From assembly GCA_020638695.1 (NCBI GenBank), contig JACKIB010000002.1:345987-409986 (forward strand): a DNA stretch of 64,000 nt. Direction: 5' to 3'. The DNA is from Planctomycetota bacterium. GTDB lineage: Bacteria > Planctomycetota > UBA1135 > UBA2386. Shown here one piece after another: positions 35,701 to 44,491 of the stretch. Position 1 is the stretch's first letter, and each line of letters opens with the position of its first letter. The notes below the pieces were generated by a model. That model was not told the origin of the DNA. It was given only the letters and a program-made list of their open reading frames with translations, and did no database searches. A program made the translations under genes and the position numbers.

Positions 35701-37665
35701 CACGACGGGTCGCTCACCTTCCGCTTCGAGCCGTTCCGCCCGGCGGACTCGATCGACGTGGCGCTGATCCGCTACCGCGCGGAGGGTGTGGCCGCGAGCC
35801 TCCGCAACTACGGCACCACCCAGGCGCGACGCCAGCCGGCACCGCGCCTGCACTTGGTGGTGCACCCGGTGTCGCTGCTCGACCGACCGCTGTCGATCGA
35901 TGGCGAAGCGCTGCGGCTGGCGTTCTTCGGCGGAGACGACTACCGGATGACCCCGGATCCCGAGCCGCGACGCACGGCGGGGTCGGTGGCGACGCTGATC
36001 GGCACGCTGTCGGGAGGCCGAACCACGGTGTCCGGGTCGGTGCTGCCCGCCGCGTCCTGGAAGCTGACCCGCAAGGAACTCGATCGCCGCGATGCGTCGC
36101 TGGAGGCAGCGGTGGTCCCGACGTGGAGCGCGCAGCAGCGACGCGAGGTGGATCTGGTCGTGGTGGTGCTCGGCAAGGGGTCGTTGCCGCCGCCGTCGTC
36201 GTTGCGAATCGCCGGTCGTCTCGTGCCGGTGGTGTTCCTCGCCGCGCAGGACCCGCGCGGCTCGTTCCTGTCGTGCGGTAGCGCCACCACCGCGGTGCTG
36301 CAGGCGTGCTTCAGCAGCCAATCGCTGGCCACGCCCGAATGGGGCAACTTCGGCGAACTCGCGCTGTGCTCGGCGCCGAACGGCCACTTGCCCGCCGCGC
36401 CCTGCGGACTCAACCTCGCGCGCATCGGTTGGTCCGATCCGCTGATCCTGCAGCGGCGGGACCAACCGGGGATGGTGATCTCCCCGTTGTTGCCCGGCCG
36501 CGTCAGCTACGTGCTCGACTGCAGCACGCTGCCGGGTCGCGGCAGCTTGAACCTGGAGCTGCGCGCAACCGGTCCTGCCGAACCGGGACTGACGGCCAGC
36601 GGCGCACTGCTGTACTGGAGCTTCCACACCGAGCGACCGCTGATTCGCGCGCTCGAAGGCGCGTCCTGCAGCCCGCGGCTGCTGCGGTTGTCGTCGGTGC
36701 GCGGGCGCACGCAGACCCCGTTCCGCCCCGGACGTGCCGAAGATCTGTTCCGCAGGGCGGAGCGTCAGCTCCCGATAGCGACCCTCACCGGCGAGCAACT
36801 GTGGGACGTGCGCAACTTCGCGCCACTGGCGCACGGCGAGGCCAGCCTGGACGTTCGCTACCTCGGCGTCGATCTGCTGCGCACCGCGGGCGCGCGGTGG
36901 ACGACCGGCGAGCCTGCGGTCCTAATCGACGAACCGGACGCGGTGCAACGCTCCGGGACGCGGGTGCGGTTGACCTTGCGCGGCAAGCAGCGCTTGCGCC
37001 TGGTCGCGCCGGGCGCCGCGGACCCGAGTCGTCTGTTCTGCCGACTGCTGCGAGTGGACGGTCGGGCGCGGGTGCGGGTGCTCACCGATGGGATGCCGCT
37101 GGTCGAGGCCGAGGTCGGAACCGGACAACACCCGCGCTGGCTGCAGTCCGATGCGGTCCGACACCGTGCGCTGTGGCTGGAGGTCGAGAACGCCACGGCG
37201 GAACCGCTCAGCCTCGACCTGGGTACGCTGCTGCGGGTGCCGCGCGTCGCACCGGCGCACGTGGTTCGCCCCGCGGATGCCGACTTCGGCAGCAGCGTGC
37301 GGCTCAGCGACGATGTGACCTACGGCCGCAGCCTGCGGTTGCCGAGCGATGGGGCGCGCCCGCGGTCGTTCAAGACCCCTGTCGTGCTCCCGAAGGGCCC
37401 CGTCGCCCTACGGGTCCGCGGCGGCGTCGAGCACGGCAGCGCGGCCGAAGTCACGCTGTCGATCGAACTGACCAATCGCGACGGGTCGAGCCGCCACACC
37501 GTGCTCCCGGCGCATCCGATCCGCGGTGCGGACCCGGACTCGGGATTGTTCCTGGGGCTGCTCGAACTCCCCGCGGCAGCCGCGGAGCGGGTGGCATTCC
37601 TCACCGTGTCGTGGTCCGGGAAGGGCACCCTGCACCTGGTCGATTTGGTGGTCGTGCGTCCCTGA
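32794..37665 (+). CDS. 1623-residue lipoprotein with alpha/alpha-toroid region
   Basis: The signal peptide ends in the lipobox VAVIAAC (Cys about residue 24). Residues about 40-230 look beta-rich, like the N-terminal sandwich of six-hairpin glycosidases. Residues about 270-680 show the repeated helical segments of an alpha/alpha toroid (ARHNSLRTAYGLLLFANRT, YHTLDTAVSCYWMLRIVKLL, WIQGACTGGFGLGTFACRWNDARQGLAALAFLEGY). Residues 680-1623 appear to be several beta-sandwich or carbohydrate-binding-like modules. I infer a surface enzyme or binding protein for polysaccharide, but no catalytic pair can be named. It is monocistronic, probably leaderless. The ATG is fixed by the signal peptide; a long upstream in-frame extension is noise. 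Confidence 0.7.
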   Translation: MRRVRCAVPTPLVLLGVAVIAACENPVRRPPDPGHIHSGAWTLRFDTASGALLLGTHSADTSPLLELRGVRLVTGAERTAVFLPLRAANRDGDALQLTCAPHPDHEVRLTLRPEPDGALAVQVEDRVGLRNGLHELSIGYRLTGLGTPDETWLPHCPPNPESVAGDASFGLPFAFVRRGARAVGLVPDVAELLRERRVPQALEFEPAPDGRAGAPVLRHGLICHRNAGAEGSTGSTFTRTGADPVVVQAETLRFGHRLLAEPRADATTADRMVAGLWSKLAPLRPATPDIAGFDRSCGQFFPALVDRGWIDLGSSTRAAGTFRTGRPPKGSASSAQDAWYEARHNSLRTAYGLLLFANRTERPDLADRAEQVLLHALTAPDRGGLLPSVFVADRTSGQNTWSLAAPDAGVPDHYHTLDTAVSCYWMLRIVKLLPKHRERVLTLCRRTARFLMLNQAADGTVPRYFSDRFLAPHDGGHRASLEIGAVVRFLAEFGEAVHDRAALAAAQKAVGVIERVLQGGVLPDFETELAERSTDRVGGAPRQGTLGLVHAALGVLRLHEAHADPALDLLADRLLDRLGRFQQTWSPPWIQGACTGGFGLGTFACRWNDARQGLAALAFLEGYRRNGRSAWLERGIAALHAAFRTGGHEFQPPLDAPGPAATPHWGTGLACTVSEIARLRVGQGAIDLRQACAGGVDTVWFENLEARSGALNFRLMTHRADTGKVTVRCRGIGDRATWRVVANRVDLGELDAATLRRGFALQPVPVPRIEYRPPPEIKQDEPWAVYAQVAGTAPLPPVRVEIRSADTVLDTIGLRVQPGNAAPGARTLEARDPFLQHAGMPLGTVLRSRLLFEVDGKTYTVPEAGFREHRVSAYQAIDPGEGSERELIDAEGSRLRRFVSGREGGRHASGKASFSYRLPVSPEATALELSVRLAGRCRIRCGTTVVHEDAQPAPGERNIAIQLADRRLWHDGSLTFRFEPFRPADSIDVALIRYRAEGVAASLRNYGTTQARRQPAPRLHLVVHPVSLLDRPLSIDGEALRLAFFGGDDYRMTPDPEPRRTAGSVATLIGTLSGGRTTVSGSVLPAASWKLTRKELDRRDASLEAAVVPTWSAQQRREVDLVVVVLGKGSLPPPSSLRIAGRLVPVVFLAAQDPRGSFLSCGSATTAVLQACFSSQSLATPEWGNFGELALCSAPNGHLPAAPCGLNLARIGWSDPLILQRRDQPGMVISPLLPGRVSYVLDCSTLPGRGSLNLELRATGPAEPGLTASGALLYWSFHTERPLIRALEGASCSPRLLRLSSVRGRTQTPFRPGRAEDLFRRAERQLPIATLTGEQLWDVRNFAPLAHGEASLDVRYLGVDLLRTAGARWTTGEPAVLIDEPDAVQRSGTRVRLTLRGKQRLRLVAPGAADPSRLFCRLLRVDGRARVRVLTDGMPLVEAEVGTGQHPRWLQSDAVRHRALWLEVENATAEPLSLDLGTLLRVPRVAPAHVVRPADADFGSSVRLSDDVTYGRSLRLPSDGARPRSFKTPVVLPKGPVALRVRGGVEHGSAAEVTLSIELTNRDGSSRHTVLPAHPIRGADPDSGLFLGLLELPAAAAERVAFLTVSWSGKGTLHLVDLVVVRP

Positions 37666-37728
37666 TCGGGCCCACCGATCCGCCGGTGCAATGGGGCGAA
37701 TCGGCTGTGGGCCAAAAAGTGGCTGTGA

Positions 37729-37744
37729 TGACACTAGCATGACA
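37729..37744 (+). promoter_or_regulatory. Putative hem box (HemR operator) upstream of hemA
   Basis: The sequence is TGACA-CTAGCA-TGACA, two direct TGACA repeats with a 6-base spacer, matching the TGACA-N6-TGACA motif described for Leptospira HemR. A GATACC hexamer (37767-37772) seven bases before the hemA ATG is a candidate -10, which would place the box just upstream of and over the -35 region. That is where an OmpR-type activator binds. The operon it controls encodes an OmpR-type regulator. Confidence 0.7.
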
Positions 37745-37779
37745 TAGCAGTCCCGGCGGTCGGCACGATACCCCTCGTC

Positions 37780-38949
37780 ATGGGTCTGCACGTGATCGGT
37801 AGCCACCACCGGTTGACCGCCCCTTCCGAGCTGGGGCGAGTCAGCGCCGACCAGGCGGCGGTGTTCGCCCAGCTGCTCGACCTGCACCGGCGTGGCGCGA
37901 TCGAAGGCGCGATCCTGCTCGCCACCTGCAACCGGGTCGAGGTGATCATCGAGGCCGATGCGGAGGAAGGTCCGCAGGCCGTCGCGGGGTTGCTGAGCGG
38001 CTACCCCGGAGTGGCGCTGGAACACCACCGCGACCAGGCCGCGAGTCGCTTCCTGCTGCGCGTGGCGACCGGTCTCGAGTCCGTGGTGCGCGGTGAGGAG
38101 CAGATCCTCGGCCAGCTCCGTGACGCGTTCAAGACGGCCGAAGACCATGGTCTTCTGAGCCCGCGGCTGCGGGTGCTGCGCCAGAGCCTGGTCGCCGCAG
38201 CCCGCGACCTGCGCCAGCGCGCCGGACTGGTCCGCTGCCAGGTGTCGGTCGCCTCGCTCGCCGCGCGGCAGCTCGAGGCCGCAGGGCGGCGGCTGGCGGT
38301 GGTCGGGGCCGGCGAGACCGGCCGGCTCGCGATCGAAGCGCTGGTGAAGCGCGGGTTCCGCGACCTGTGCGTGGTCAACCGGACCCTGGCGCGTGCGCAG
38401 GCACTCGCCGACCACCACGGCCTGACCGCGATGAGCCTCGAGGAGTTCCTCGACGGCACAGCGACGGGTCGGATCGCGTTCGACGGCGTGCTGTTGGCGG
38501 TGCACAGCCGATCGCCGCTGCTCGGCCGCGCGCACGCCGGGGCGTTCCGCCGCATCGTCGACGCCAGCATGCCGACCGTGGTCGATCCCGCGGTCCGCGA
38601 CCTGGCGTCGGTCGAGGTAATCGACCTGGATTCGCTCGCCGCCCTGGTGCAGGACGAAGGCGAGCGGCGCTCGGCTCAGCTCGAACTCGCCGAGACCCTG
38701 GTCGACGCGCGGGCACGCACGCTGCACGACGCCGTCGAGCAGGCCGCCTCGGGGTCGACCCGCCGGCTCGCCGCAATCGCCGACAAGCACCTCGAAACCG
38801 CGATGCAGGAGCTGCACACTGTGCTGAGCACCAAGCTGCGGCACCTTTCAGAGTCGGACCGCGAGCAAGTGCGGCGGGTGATGGTCCGCACCGTGCGGCG
38901 CACTGCACACCTGCATCTGACGGACGTGCGCGAATACTCGAGAACATGA
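37780..38949 (+). CDS. hemA: Glutamyl-tRNA reductase
   Basis: 389 residues. First enzyme of the C5 heme pathway, reducing glutamyl-tRNA(Glu) to glutamate-1-semialdehyde with NADPH. The catalytic Cys50 is in LLATCNRVE, exactly at the canonical position; GLESVVRGEEQILGQL and the Rossmann motif LAVVGAGETGRLA follow, then the C-terminal dimerisation helices (DARARTLHDAVEQAA). ATG overlaps nothing upstream; the stop overlaps the next ATG (ATGA). First gene of a nine-gene operon controlled from the hem box. Confidence 0.95.
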   Translation: MGLHVIGSHHRLTAPSELGRVSADQAAVFAQLLDLHRRGAIEGAILLATCNRVEVIIEADAEEGPQAVAGLLSGYPGVALEHHRDQAASRFLLRVATGLESVVRGEEQILGQLRDAFKTAEDHGLLSPRLRVLRQSLVAAARDLRQRAGLVRCQVSVASLAARQLEAAGRRLAVVGAGETGRLAIEALVKRGFRDLCVVNRTLARAQALADHHGLTAMSLEEFLDGTATGRIAFDGVLLAVHSRSPLLGRAHAGAFRRIVDASMPTVVDPAVRDLASVEVIDLDSLAALVQDEGERRSAQLELAETLVDARARTLHDAVEQAASGSTRRLAAIADKHLETAMQELHTVLSTKLRHLSESDREQVRRVMVRTVRRTAHLHLTDVREYSRT

Positions 38950-40544
38950 TCGTCTTCGGCAGCCGCGGCAGCGACCTGGCGCTGACCCAAACGCGCTGGG
39001 TCGCCGAGCGGCTGACCGAGGCAACCGGTGAACCGTACCGCATCGAGGTGATCGAGACGCGCGGCGACCGCACCCTGGACACGCCACTGCCGCTGCTCGG
39101 CGGCAAGGGGCTGTTCACCGCGGAACTCGAACAGGCGCTGCGGCAGGGCCGGATCGACGCCGCGGTGCACAGCCTGAAGGACCTTCCGGTCGAAGACGCA
39201 CCCGGCCTGGCGCTCGGGGCGATCCCCGTGCGCCAGGACCCGCGCGACGTGTTGATCTACCAGCCGCGGGCGCACGACCCCGAAGGCGGCACGCTCCCGC
39301 TGCGCCCAGGCGCGCGGGTCGGCACCGGCTCGCCGCGCCGCATCGCCGCGGCGCGAACGCTGCGCAGCGACCTCGAGCTGCTGGACATCCGCGGTAACGT
39401 CGACACCCGGCTGCGCAAGCTGGCGCAGGGCGACTACGACGCGATCGTCCTCGCGGCCGCGGGGTTGGCGCGCCTGGGCATCGAGACACCCGGTCTCGCG
39501 CGGTGCTACCTGCCGACCGAGACCTTCACTCCGGCACCCGGCCAGGGCGCGCTGGGTGTGCAGTGCCGCGGCGACGATGCGCGGACCAAGGCACACCTAC
39601 GCCGCATCCACGACCCGCACACCGCGGCGTGCGTGCTCGCCGAGCGGCAGGTGTTGAACGCGCTCGGCGGCGGCTGCTCGATGCCGTTCGGCGCACTCGC
39701 GTGGGCCGCGGACTCGCGCGTGCACCTGCGCGCCCAACTGCTGTCGACCGACGGGATCGGGGGTTTCGCCGTCGAGCTCACCGGCGACGATCTTCCGGAC
39801 CTCGCGGCGCAGGCCGCCGACCAGCTAGCGCCGTTGCTCGGCGCGCCGCTCGACGGGATCCACCTCGCACTGCTGCGCCCGGGCGGCTCGTCGAGCCGGC
39901 TGGCCCGCGCGCTCGCGCTGGCCGGGGCGCAAGTGGAGATGGTCGCGGTCAGCGAGACCCTGCCACTCGACGGCGGTGCGCTCGACGCAACCGACTGCGC
40001 CGCGGTGGCCGTCACTTCGACCCGCGCCGTCGATCGGCTGTGCGAGGAGGCCGCGGCGCGCGGGATCGCGCTGGGCGACCTGCGCTGGTTCGCGGTCGGC
40101 GCGGCGACTGCCGAAGCGGCGCGCCGGCGAGGTTTCGACTGTGCCATGCCGAGCGACGAGGCGAATGGCGCGGCACTCGCCCGCATGATCGGCCACGAAC
40201 TCGCACGCGGCGCGCGCGTGCTCTTCCCCTGCGCGCTGGAGCGTCACGACGCACTGGAGAACGGACTCGCCGACGCCGGGATCGCGGTCCGCGCGGTCCC
40301 GCTGTATCGCACCCAGGCGCTCCAGGGAATCGAGCTGCCCGCGGCCGACTGTGTGGTGTTCACGAGTCCGTCGGCGGTCGGCGCCACCGAGCCACCGGCC
40401 GCCAGCACGCGCGCGATCGCGCTGGGCGACACCACCGCCGCGGCGATGCGCGAAGCGGGCCTGACGGTGCACGGCGTGGCCGAGCTACCGACCCCGCAGG
40501 CCCTCGTGCCGCTCCTCCGCGACATCCTGTCCAACGCACCATGA
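38946..40544 (+). CDS. hemCD: Fused porphobilinogen deaminase/uroporphyrinogen-III synthase
   Basis: 532 residues. Residues 1-300 are hydroxymethylbilane synthase: VFGSRGSDLALTQTRW, the catalytic Asp in RQGRIDAAVHSLKDLP, and Cys244 in GGGCSMPFGA that holds the dipyrromethane cofactor. Residues about 305-532 have the two-domain layout of HemD (LLRPGGSSSRLARALALAGA, VTSTRAVDRL, FTSPSAVGA). One protein thus makes and cyclises hydroxymethylbilane. HemC-HemD fusions are known in Leptospira and some clostridia. Overlaps hemA and hemB by four bases each. Confidence 0.92.
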   Translation: MIVFGSRGSDLALTQTRWVAERLTEATGEPYRIEVIETRGDRTLDTPLPLLGGKGLFTAELEQALRQGRIDAAVHSLKDLPVEDAPGLALGAIPVRQDPRDVLIYQPRAHDPEGGTLPLRPGARVGTGSPRRIAAARTLRSDLELLDIRGNVDTRLRKLAQGDYDAIVLAAAGLARLGIETPGLARCYLPTETFTPAPGQGALGVQCRGDDARTKAHLRRIHDPHTAACVLAERQVLNALGGGCSMPFGALAWAADSRVHLRAQLLSTDGIGGFAVELTGDDLPDLAAQAADQLAPLLGAPLDGIHLALLRPGGSSSRLARALALAGAQVEMVAVSETLPLDGGALDATDCAAVAVTSTRAVDRLCEEAAARGIALGDLRWFAVGAATAEAARRRGFDCAMPSDEANGAALARMIGHELARGARVLFPCALERHDALENGLADAGIAVRAVPLYRTQALQGIELPAADCVVFTSPSAVGATEPPAASTRAIALGDTTAAAMREAGLTVHGVAELPTPQALVPLLRDILSNAP

Positions 40545-41518
40545 ACATCCGCCCGAGACGCTTGCGCCGCACCGCCGCGTTGCGCGATCTGGTAGCCGAG
40601 ACCACGGTCGACAGCCGCGCACTGGTGCAACCGCACTTCGTGCTGCCCGGCGACCGTGACACTCAACCGATCGATGCGATGCCCGGCATCGCGCGCATGG
40701 GTTGCGAGCCACTCCTGCAGCGGGTCGAGGCCGACCTCGAGCTCGGCATCCGCAGCGTGCTGCTGTTCGGCGTCGGCGCCCCCAAGGACGCGACCGGCAG
40801 CGCCGGCAGCGACCCGCAGTCCCCGGCCCACCGCGCGATCACCCGACTCAAGGCCGCGTTCGGCGAAGACCTCACGGTGATCGCCGACGTGTGCCTGTGC
40901 ACCTACACCGACCACGGCCATTGCGGGCTGCTGGAAGGCGGGCAGGTCGCCAACGATCCTTCGCTGCCGCTGCTCGCCCGCCAGGCGGTGTCGCTCGCCG
41001 CGGCCGGAGCGGACGTGATCGCGCCATCCGACATGATGGATGGTCGGGTCGCGGCGATCCGGCAGGGCCTCGACGTCGACGGCTTCGCCGACCGCGCGAT
41101 CCTCAGCTACGCGGTGAAGTACGCTTCGAGCTTCTACGGGCCGTTCCGCGAGGCGGCGGACTCGGCACCGAAGTCGGTCGGGCCGCGCGACCGCAAGACC
41201 TACCAGATGGACTGGCGCAACCGCGACGAGGCGCTGCGCGAGGCCGAGCTCGACTTGGCAGAAGGTGCGGACATCCTGATGGTCAAACCGGCGTTGGCCT
41301 ACTTGGACGTGATCGCGCGGGTCGCCGACCACACCGGCGCGCCGATCGCCGCGTACCTGGTGAGTGGAGAGTACTCGATGATCAAGCTGATGGCCGGCGC
41401 CGGGATGGCCGAGGAACGCGAGCTGGTGCGCGAGCACTTGCACGCCGTGCGGCGCGCCGGCGCGCGAATCCTGGTCACCTACCACGCGCGCCAGGCGCTG
41501 GCCGAGGGTTGGTTGTGA
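40541..41518 (+). CDS. hemB: Delta-aminolevulinic acid dehydratase (porphobilinogen synthase)
   Basis: 325 residues. It condenses two ALA molecules to porphobilinogen. The active-site lysines are Lys193 (AVKYASSFYGPF) and Lys249 (ILMVKPALAYLD). The segment DVCLCTYTDHGHCG has the zinc ligands Cys118, Cys120 and Cys128, so this is a zinc-dependent enzyme. The allosteric-metal and lid regions (SVGPRDRKTYQMD) are intact. ATGA overlap with hemCD, GTGA overlap with hemL. Confidence 0.95.
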   Translation: MNIRPRRLRRTAALRDLVAETTVDSRALVQPHFVLPGDRDTQPIDAMPGIARMGCEPLLQRVEADLELGIRSVLLFGVGAPKDATGSAGSDPQSPAHRAITRLKAAFGEDLTVIADVCLCTYTDHGHCGLLEGGQVANDPSLPLLARQAVSLAAAGADVIAPSDMMDGRVAAIRQGLDVDGFADRAILSYAVKYASSFYGPFREAADSAPKSVGPRDRKTYQMDWRNRDEALREAELDLAEGADILMVKPALAYLDVIARVADHTGAPIAAYLVSGEYSMIKLMAGAGMAEERELVREHLHAVRRAGARILVTYHARQALAEGWL

Positions 41519-42795
41519 ACCGGCCGCGTTCCGCGGAACTGTTCGCGCGGGCCAAGCGCGTGCTGCCAGGCGGGGTGTCCTCGCCGGTGCGCGCATTCCG
41601 CGCAGTCGGCGGTTGCCCCGTGTTCTTCGCCTCCGGGCAGGGCGCCTACGTCACCGATGTCGACGGCCGCGACTACCTCGATTTCGTCGGCTCGTGGGGA
41701 CCGCTGATCCTGGGCCACGCTCACCCGGAGGTGGTCGAGGTGGTGCAGCGCACCGCCGCCGACGGCATGACCTTCGGCGCCCCACACCGCAACGAGATCG
41801 AACTGGCCGAGCGCATCACCACGATCTGCCCCGGCGCCGAAGTGGTTCGGTTCACCTCTTCGGGCACCGAAGCGACGATGTCGGCGATCCGCTTGGCGCG
41901 CGGTGTGACCGGTAGGAATCGGATCGTGAAGTTCGCCGGCTGCTACCACGGCCACAGCGACGGCCTGCTGGTGGAGGCCGGGTCGGGTGCCGCGACCTTC
42001 GGCCAGCCATCGTCGCTCGGCGTACCCGCGGACATCGCCGCACTGACCACCGTGCTGCCGCTCGACGACGAGGCAGCATTCCGCGACCTGATGGCGCGGA
42101 ACGGCGAGCAGATCGCCGCGGTGATCCTCGAGCCGATGCCTGCCAACCACGGGCTGCTGCTGCAGCGTCGCGCGTGGCTGACCGCACTGCGCGAGGAGAC
42201 CCGCCGCTGCGGTGCGCTGTTGATCTTCGACGAGGTGATCAGCGGCTTCCGCATAGCCCTCGGTGGCGCCGCCGAGCTCTACGAGATCGAGCCGGACCTG
42301 TCGACCTTCGGCAAGATCATCGGCGGCGGCATGCCGGTCGGCGCTTTCGCCGGCCCGGCGGCGCACTTCGCGCAGTTGGCACCGGACGGCGGGATCTACC
42401 ACGCCGGCACGCTGTCCGGCAATCCGGTGGCGATGGCCGCCGGAGCAGCGACGCTCGAGGTGCTCGAACGCGATCGAGTCCATGAGCAGCTCGAGCTGCT
42501 CGGTGCGCGACTCGAGGCAGGCATGCAGGAGCTGGTGCAGCGCTTCCCGATCGGCTTCGAGCGGCAGGGCTCGGTGTTCTGGATCCGGTTCGGCAGCGGA
42601 CCGGCACCGCGCCGCGCGGATCAAGTCGGCGATGGCGACGGTGCGCACGGGCGCTTCTTCCACGCCTGCCTGGAGCAGGGCGTGTACCTCGCCCCGTCGG
42701 CCTACGAGGTCGGGTTCCTGTCGCAGGCACACCGCGAACAGGACGTCGACGAGGCGCTCGCGGTGTTCGCGAACGCGCTGGCGCGGGTGTTCTGA
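41515..42795 (+). CDS. hemL: Glutamate-1-semialdehyde 2,1-aminomutase
   Basis: 426 residues. PLP enzyme converting glutamate-1-semialdehyde to ALA. It begins with SAELFARAKRVLPGGVSSPVRAF, typical of HemL, with FTSSGTEATMSAIRLAR, the cofactor Asp in LLIFDEVISGFR, and the PLP lysine in FGKIIGGGMPVGA. The GTG start is fixed by the 4-base overlap with the hemB stop and by the family N-terminus. Its TGA overlaps the kinase ATG by one base. Confidence 0.95.
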   Translation: MNRPRSAELFARAKRVLPGGVSSPVRAFRAVGGCPVFFASGQGAYVTDVDGRDYLDFVGSWGPLILGHAHPEVVEVVQRTAADGMTFGAPHRNEIELAERITTICPGAEVVRFTSSGTEATMSAIRLARGVTGRNRIVKFAGCYHGHSDGLLVEAGSGAATFGQPSSLGVPADIAALTTVLPLDDEAAFRDLMARNGEQIAAVILEPMPANHGLLLQRRAWLTALREETRRCGALLIFDEVISGFRIALGGAAELYEIEPDLSTFGKIIGGGMPVGAFAGPAAHFAQLAPDGGIYHAGTLSGNPVAMAAGAATLEVLERDRVHEQLELLGARLEAGMQELVQRFPIGFERQGSVFWIRFGSGPAPRRADQVGDGDGAHGRFFHACLEQGVYLAPSAYEVGFLSQAHREQDVDEALAVFANALARVF

Positions 42796-43796
42796 TGGTC
42801 TCGCGCAGCCAGGCCGTGTCCACCGGGGTGGTGTTCGCCGCGGTGGTCGCGTTCTGCCTGCTGCTGGTCGTCTGGTGGGTGTTCTTCCTGTTGCGCGAGA
42901 GCCATCGGCTCGACCGGGCCACCGAACTCATCGCCGCCGGGGACACCCGTGCGGCGTTGCGTGAAATCGGCGCGGACGATCGCGGCAACTTCAGCGACAA
43001 GGCGCAGCGGCTCCGGTTGATGTTCACCGCCGAGGGGATCGCGATGGGACTGTTGATCCTCGCCGGTGTGTTCCTGCTCTACCGCTCGCTGCGCAACGAG
43101 ACCCGCATCCGCATCGAGCAAGAGCGGTTCCTGACCGGCACGACCCACCATCTGAAGACTCCTCTGGCGACCGTGCGGCTGGGCCTCGAGTCGATGCTGG
43201 CCGGATCGATGCCCGAGGCGAAGCGGGACAAGTACCTGCACGCGATGCTGCGCGAGGTCGACCACTTGGAGAAGGACATCACCAACCTGCTGACCGCCGG
43301 CGGCCTGGTCGCGTCACGGCACGGGCTGCAGCGCGCGGTGGGCGACCTGTCCGAGGACGTGCGCGACGCCGCCGACTCGCTGCGGGATCGCTTCGACGCG
43401 GCGCAGATCGAGCTCTGCACCCGGATCGAGGACGATCTGCCGGTCGACCGCGACCGCGAGGCAGTGCACTTGGTGTTGCACAATGTGCTCGACAACGCGG
43501 TCAAGCACTCCAACGCCGGGAGTTCGGTCGAACTGTCGCTGACTCGCCTGGGGCAGCACGCCCGACTGTCCGTACGAGATTTTGGGCGCGGTATCGACGC
43601 CGCCGACCTGCCGCGCGTGTTCGACCGCTACTTCCGCGGTCGCAGCCGCGAGCACAAGGGTGGTTCGGGCATCGGGCTTTTCCTGGTGCGCGAGCTGGTC
43701 CTGGCCCACGGCGGTCGAGTGGCGATGCACAGCGACGGCCTCGACCGCGGTGCCCGACTCGACATCGACCTGCCGCTCGCCAAGGAGAACGCGTGA
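42795..43796 (+). CDS. hemK: Sensor histidine kinase of the heme operon (HemK of HemKR type)
   Basis: 333 residues. Two membrane helices (about 11-34 and 80-97) enclose a short periplasmic loop. The kinase core has the H-box TTHHLKTPLATV with His118 as phosphoacceptor, the N-box HNVLDNAVKHS, and G-boxes DFGRGI and GGSGIGLFLVRELV. It is translationally coupled to hemL and to the regulator. Gene position between hemL and hemE is the same as hemK in the Leptospira HemKR locus (not the E. coli hemK/prmC methylase). The signal is presumably linked to heme, which is inference from context. Confidence 0.85.
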   Translation: MVSRSQAVSTGVVFAAVVAFCLLLVVWWVFFLLRESHRLDRATELIAAGDTRAALREIGADDRGNFSDKAQRLRLMFTAEGIAMGLLILAGVFLLYRSLRNETRIRIEQERFLTGTTHHLKTPLATVRLGLESMLAGSMPEAKRDKYLHAMLREVDHLEKDITNLLTAGGLVASRHGLQRAVGDLSEDVRDAADSLRDRFDAAQIELCTRIEDDLPVDRDREAVHLVLHNVLDNAVKHSNAGSSVELSLTRLGQHARLSVRDFGRGIDAADLPRVFDRYFRGRSREHKGGSGIGLFLVRELVLAHGGRVAMHSDGLDRGARLDIDLPLAKENA

Positions 43797-44491
43797 CCCG
43801 CTGGATCCTGGTAGTCGAGGACGAGGCGCCGCTCGGCGAGATGCTGTGCGACAACCTGCAGATGGAGGGTTACGGCACCGAGCTGATCACCACCGGTCCG
43901 GCGGCCGAGGCGCGGCTGGAGCGCGGCGGCTTCGACCTGTTGATTCTCGACATCATGCTGCCGGGGGTGGACGGCTTCACCATCCTGCGCAACCTGCGCG
44001 GCCGTGGCGACGAGACCCCGGTGATGATCGTCTCGGCGCGGATCGGCGACAACGACCGCATCCGCGGCCTGGAACTCAAGGCCGACGACTACCTGACCAA
44101 ACCGTTCAATCTGAAGGAACTGTTGCTACGCGTCGCCGCGCTGCTGCGCCGCCAGCCGGCGGTTGCTGCCGGCGCGGACATGCTCGAATTCGCGGGCAAC
44201 CGGGTCGACTTCCGCAGCCACCGGGTGGAGAGCTTCCGCGGCGAGCATGCCCAGCTGACCCCGACCGAGGTCAAGCTGCTGCGCGTGCTCGCCAGCCGGG
44301 ACGAGCAAGTCGTCAGCCGGCGCGAACTGGTCGACCATTTGTTCGGCCCACACACCCCCACCACCACCCGCAGCCTCGACAACATGCTGCTCAATCTGCG
44401 CCGCCTGTTCGAACCGGATCGCGATAATCCGCGACACTTCCACACCGTGCGCGGGGTCGGCCTGCGCTTCAGCGAGAAGGGAAACCCATGA
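43793..44491 (+). CDS. hemR: OmpR/PhoB-type response regulator of the heme operon (HemR type)
   Basis: 232 residues. The receiver domain has the acidic pair Asp10/Glu11, phosphoacceptor Asp53 (LLILDIMLPG) and Lys103 (YLTKPF). The C-terminal winged helix has AQLTPTEVKLLRVLA, RELVDHLFG and the wing FHTVRGVGLRF. As an OmpR-type protein it should bind direct repeats, which fits the TGACA-N6-TGACA box before hemA. The GTG start overlaps the kinase stop; its stop overlaps hemE. The operon would therefore be autoregulated. Confidence 0.87.
   Translation: MTRWILVVEDEAPLGEMLCDNLQMEGYGTELITTGPAAEARLERGGFDLLILDIMLPGVDGFTILRNLRGRGDETPVMIVSARIGDNDRIRGLELKADDYLTKPFNLKELLLRVAALLRRQPAVAAGADMLEFAGNRVDFRSHRVESFRGEHAQLTPTEVKLLRVLASRDEQVVSRRELVDHLFGPHTPTTTRSLDNMLLNLRRLFEPDRDNPRHFHTVRGVGLRFSEKGNP

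Noticed and set aside
32617..36834. 1405-codon reverse-strand reading frame
   Set aside because: It lies entirely opposite the large lipoprotein, has Arg/Gln/His-rich composition and no domain pattern; it is a shadow caused by high G+C codon usage.
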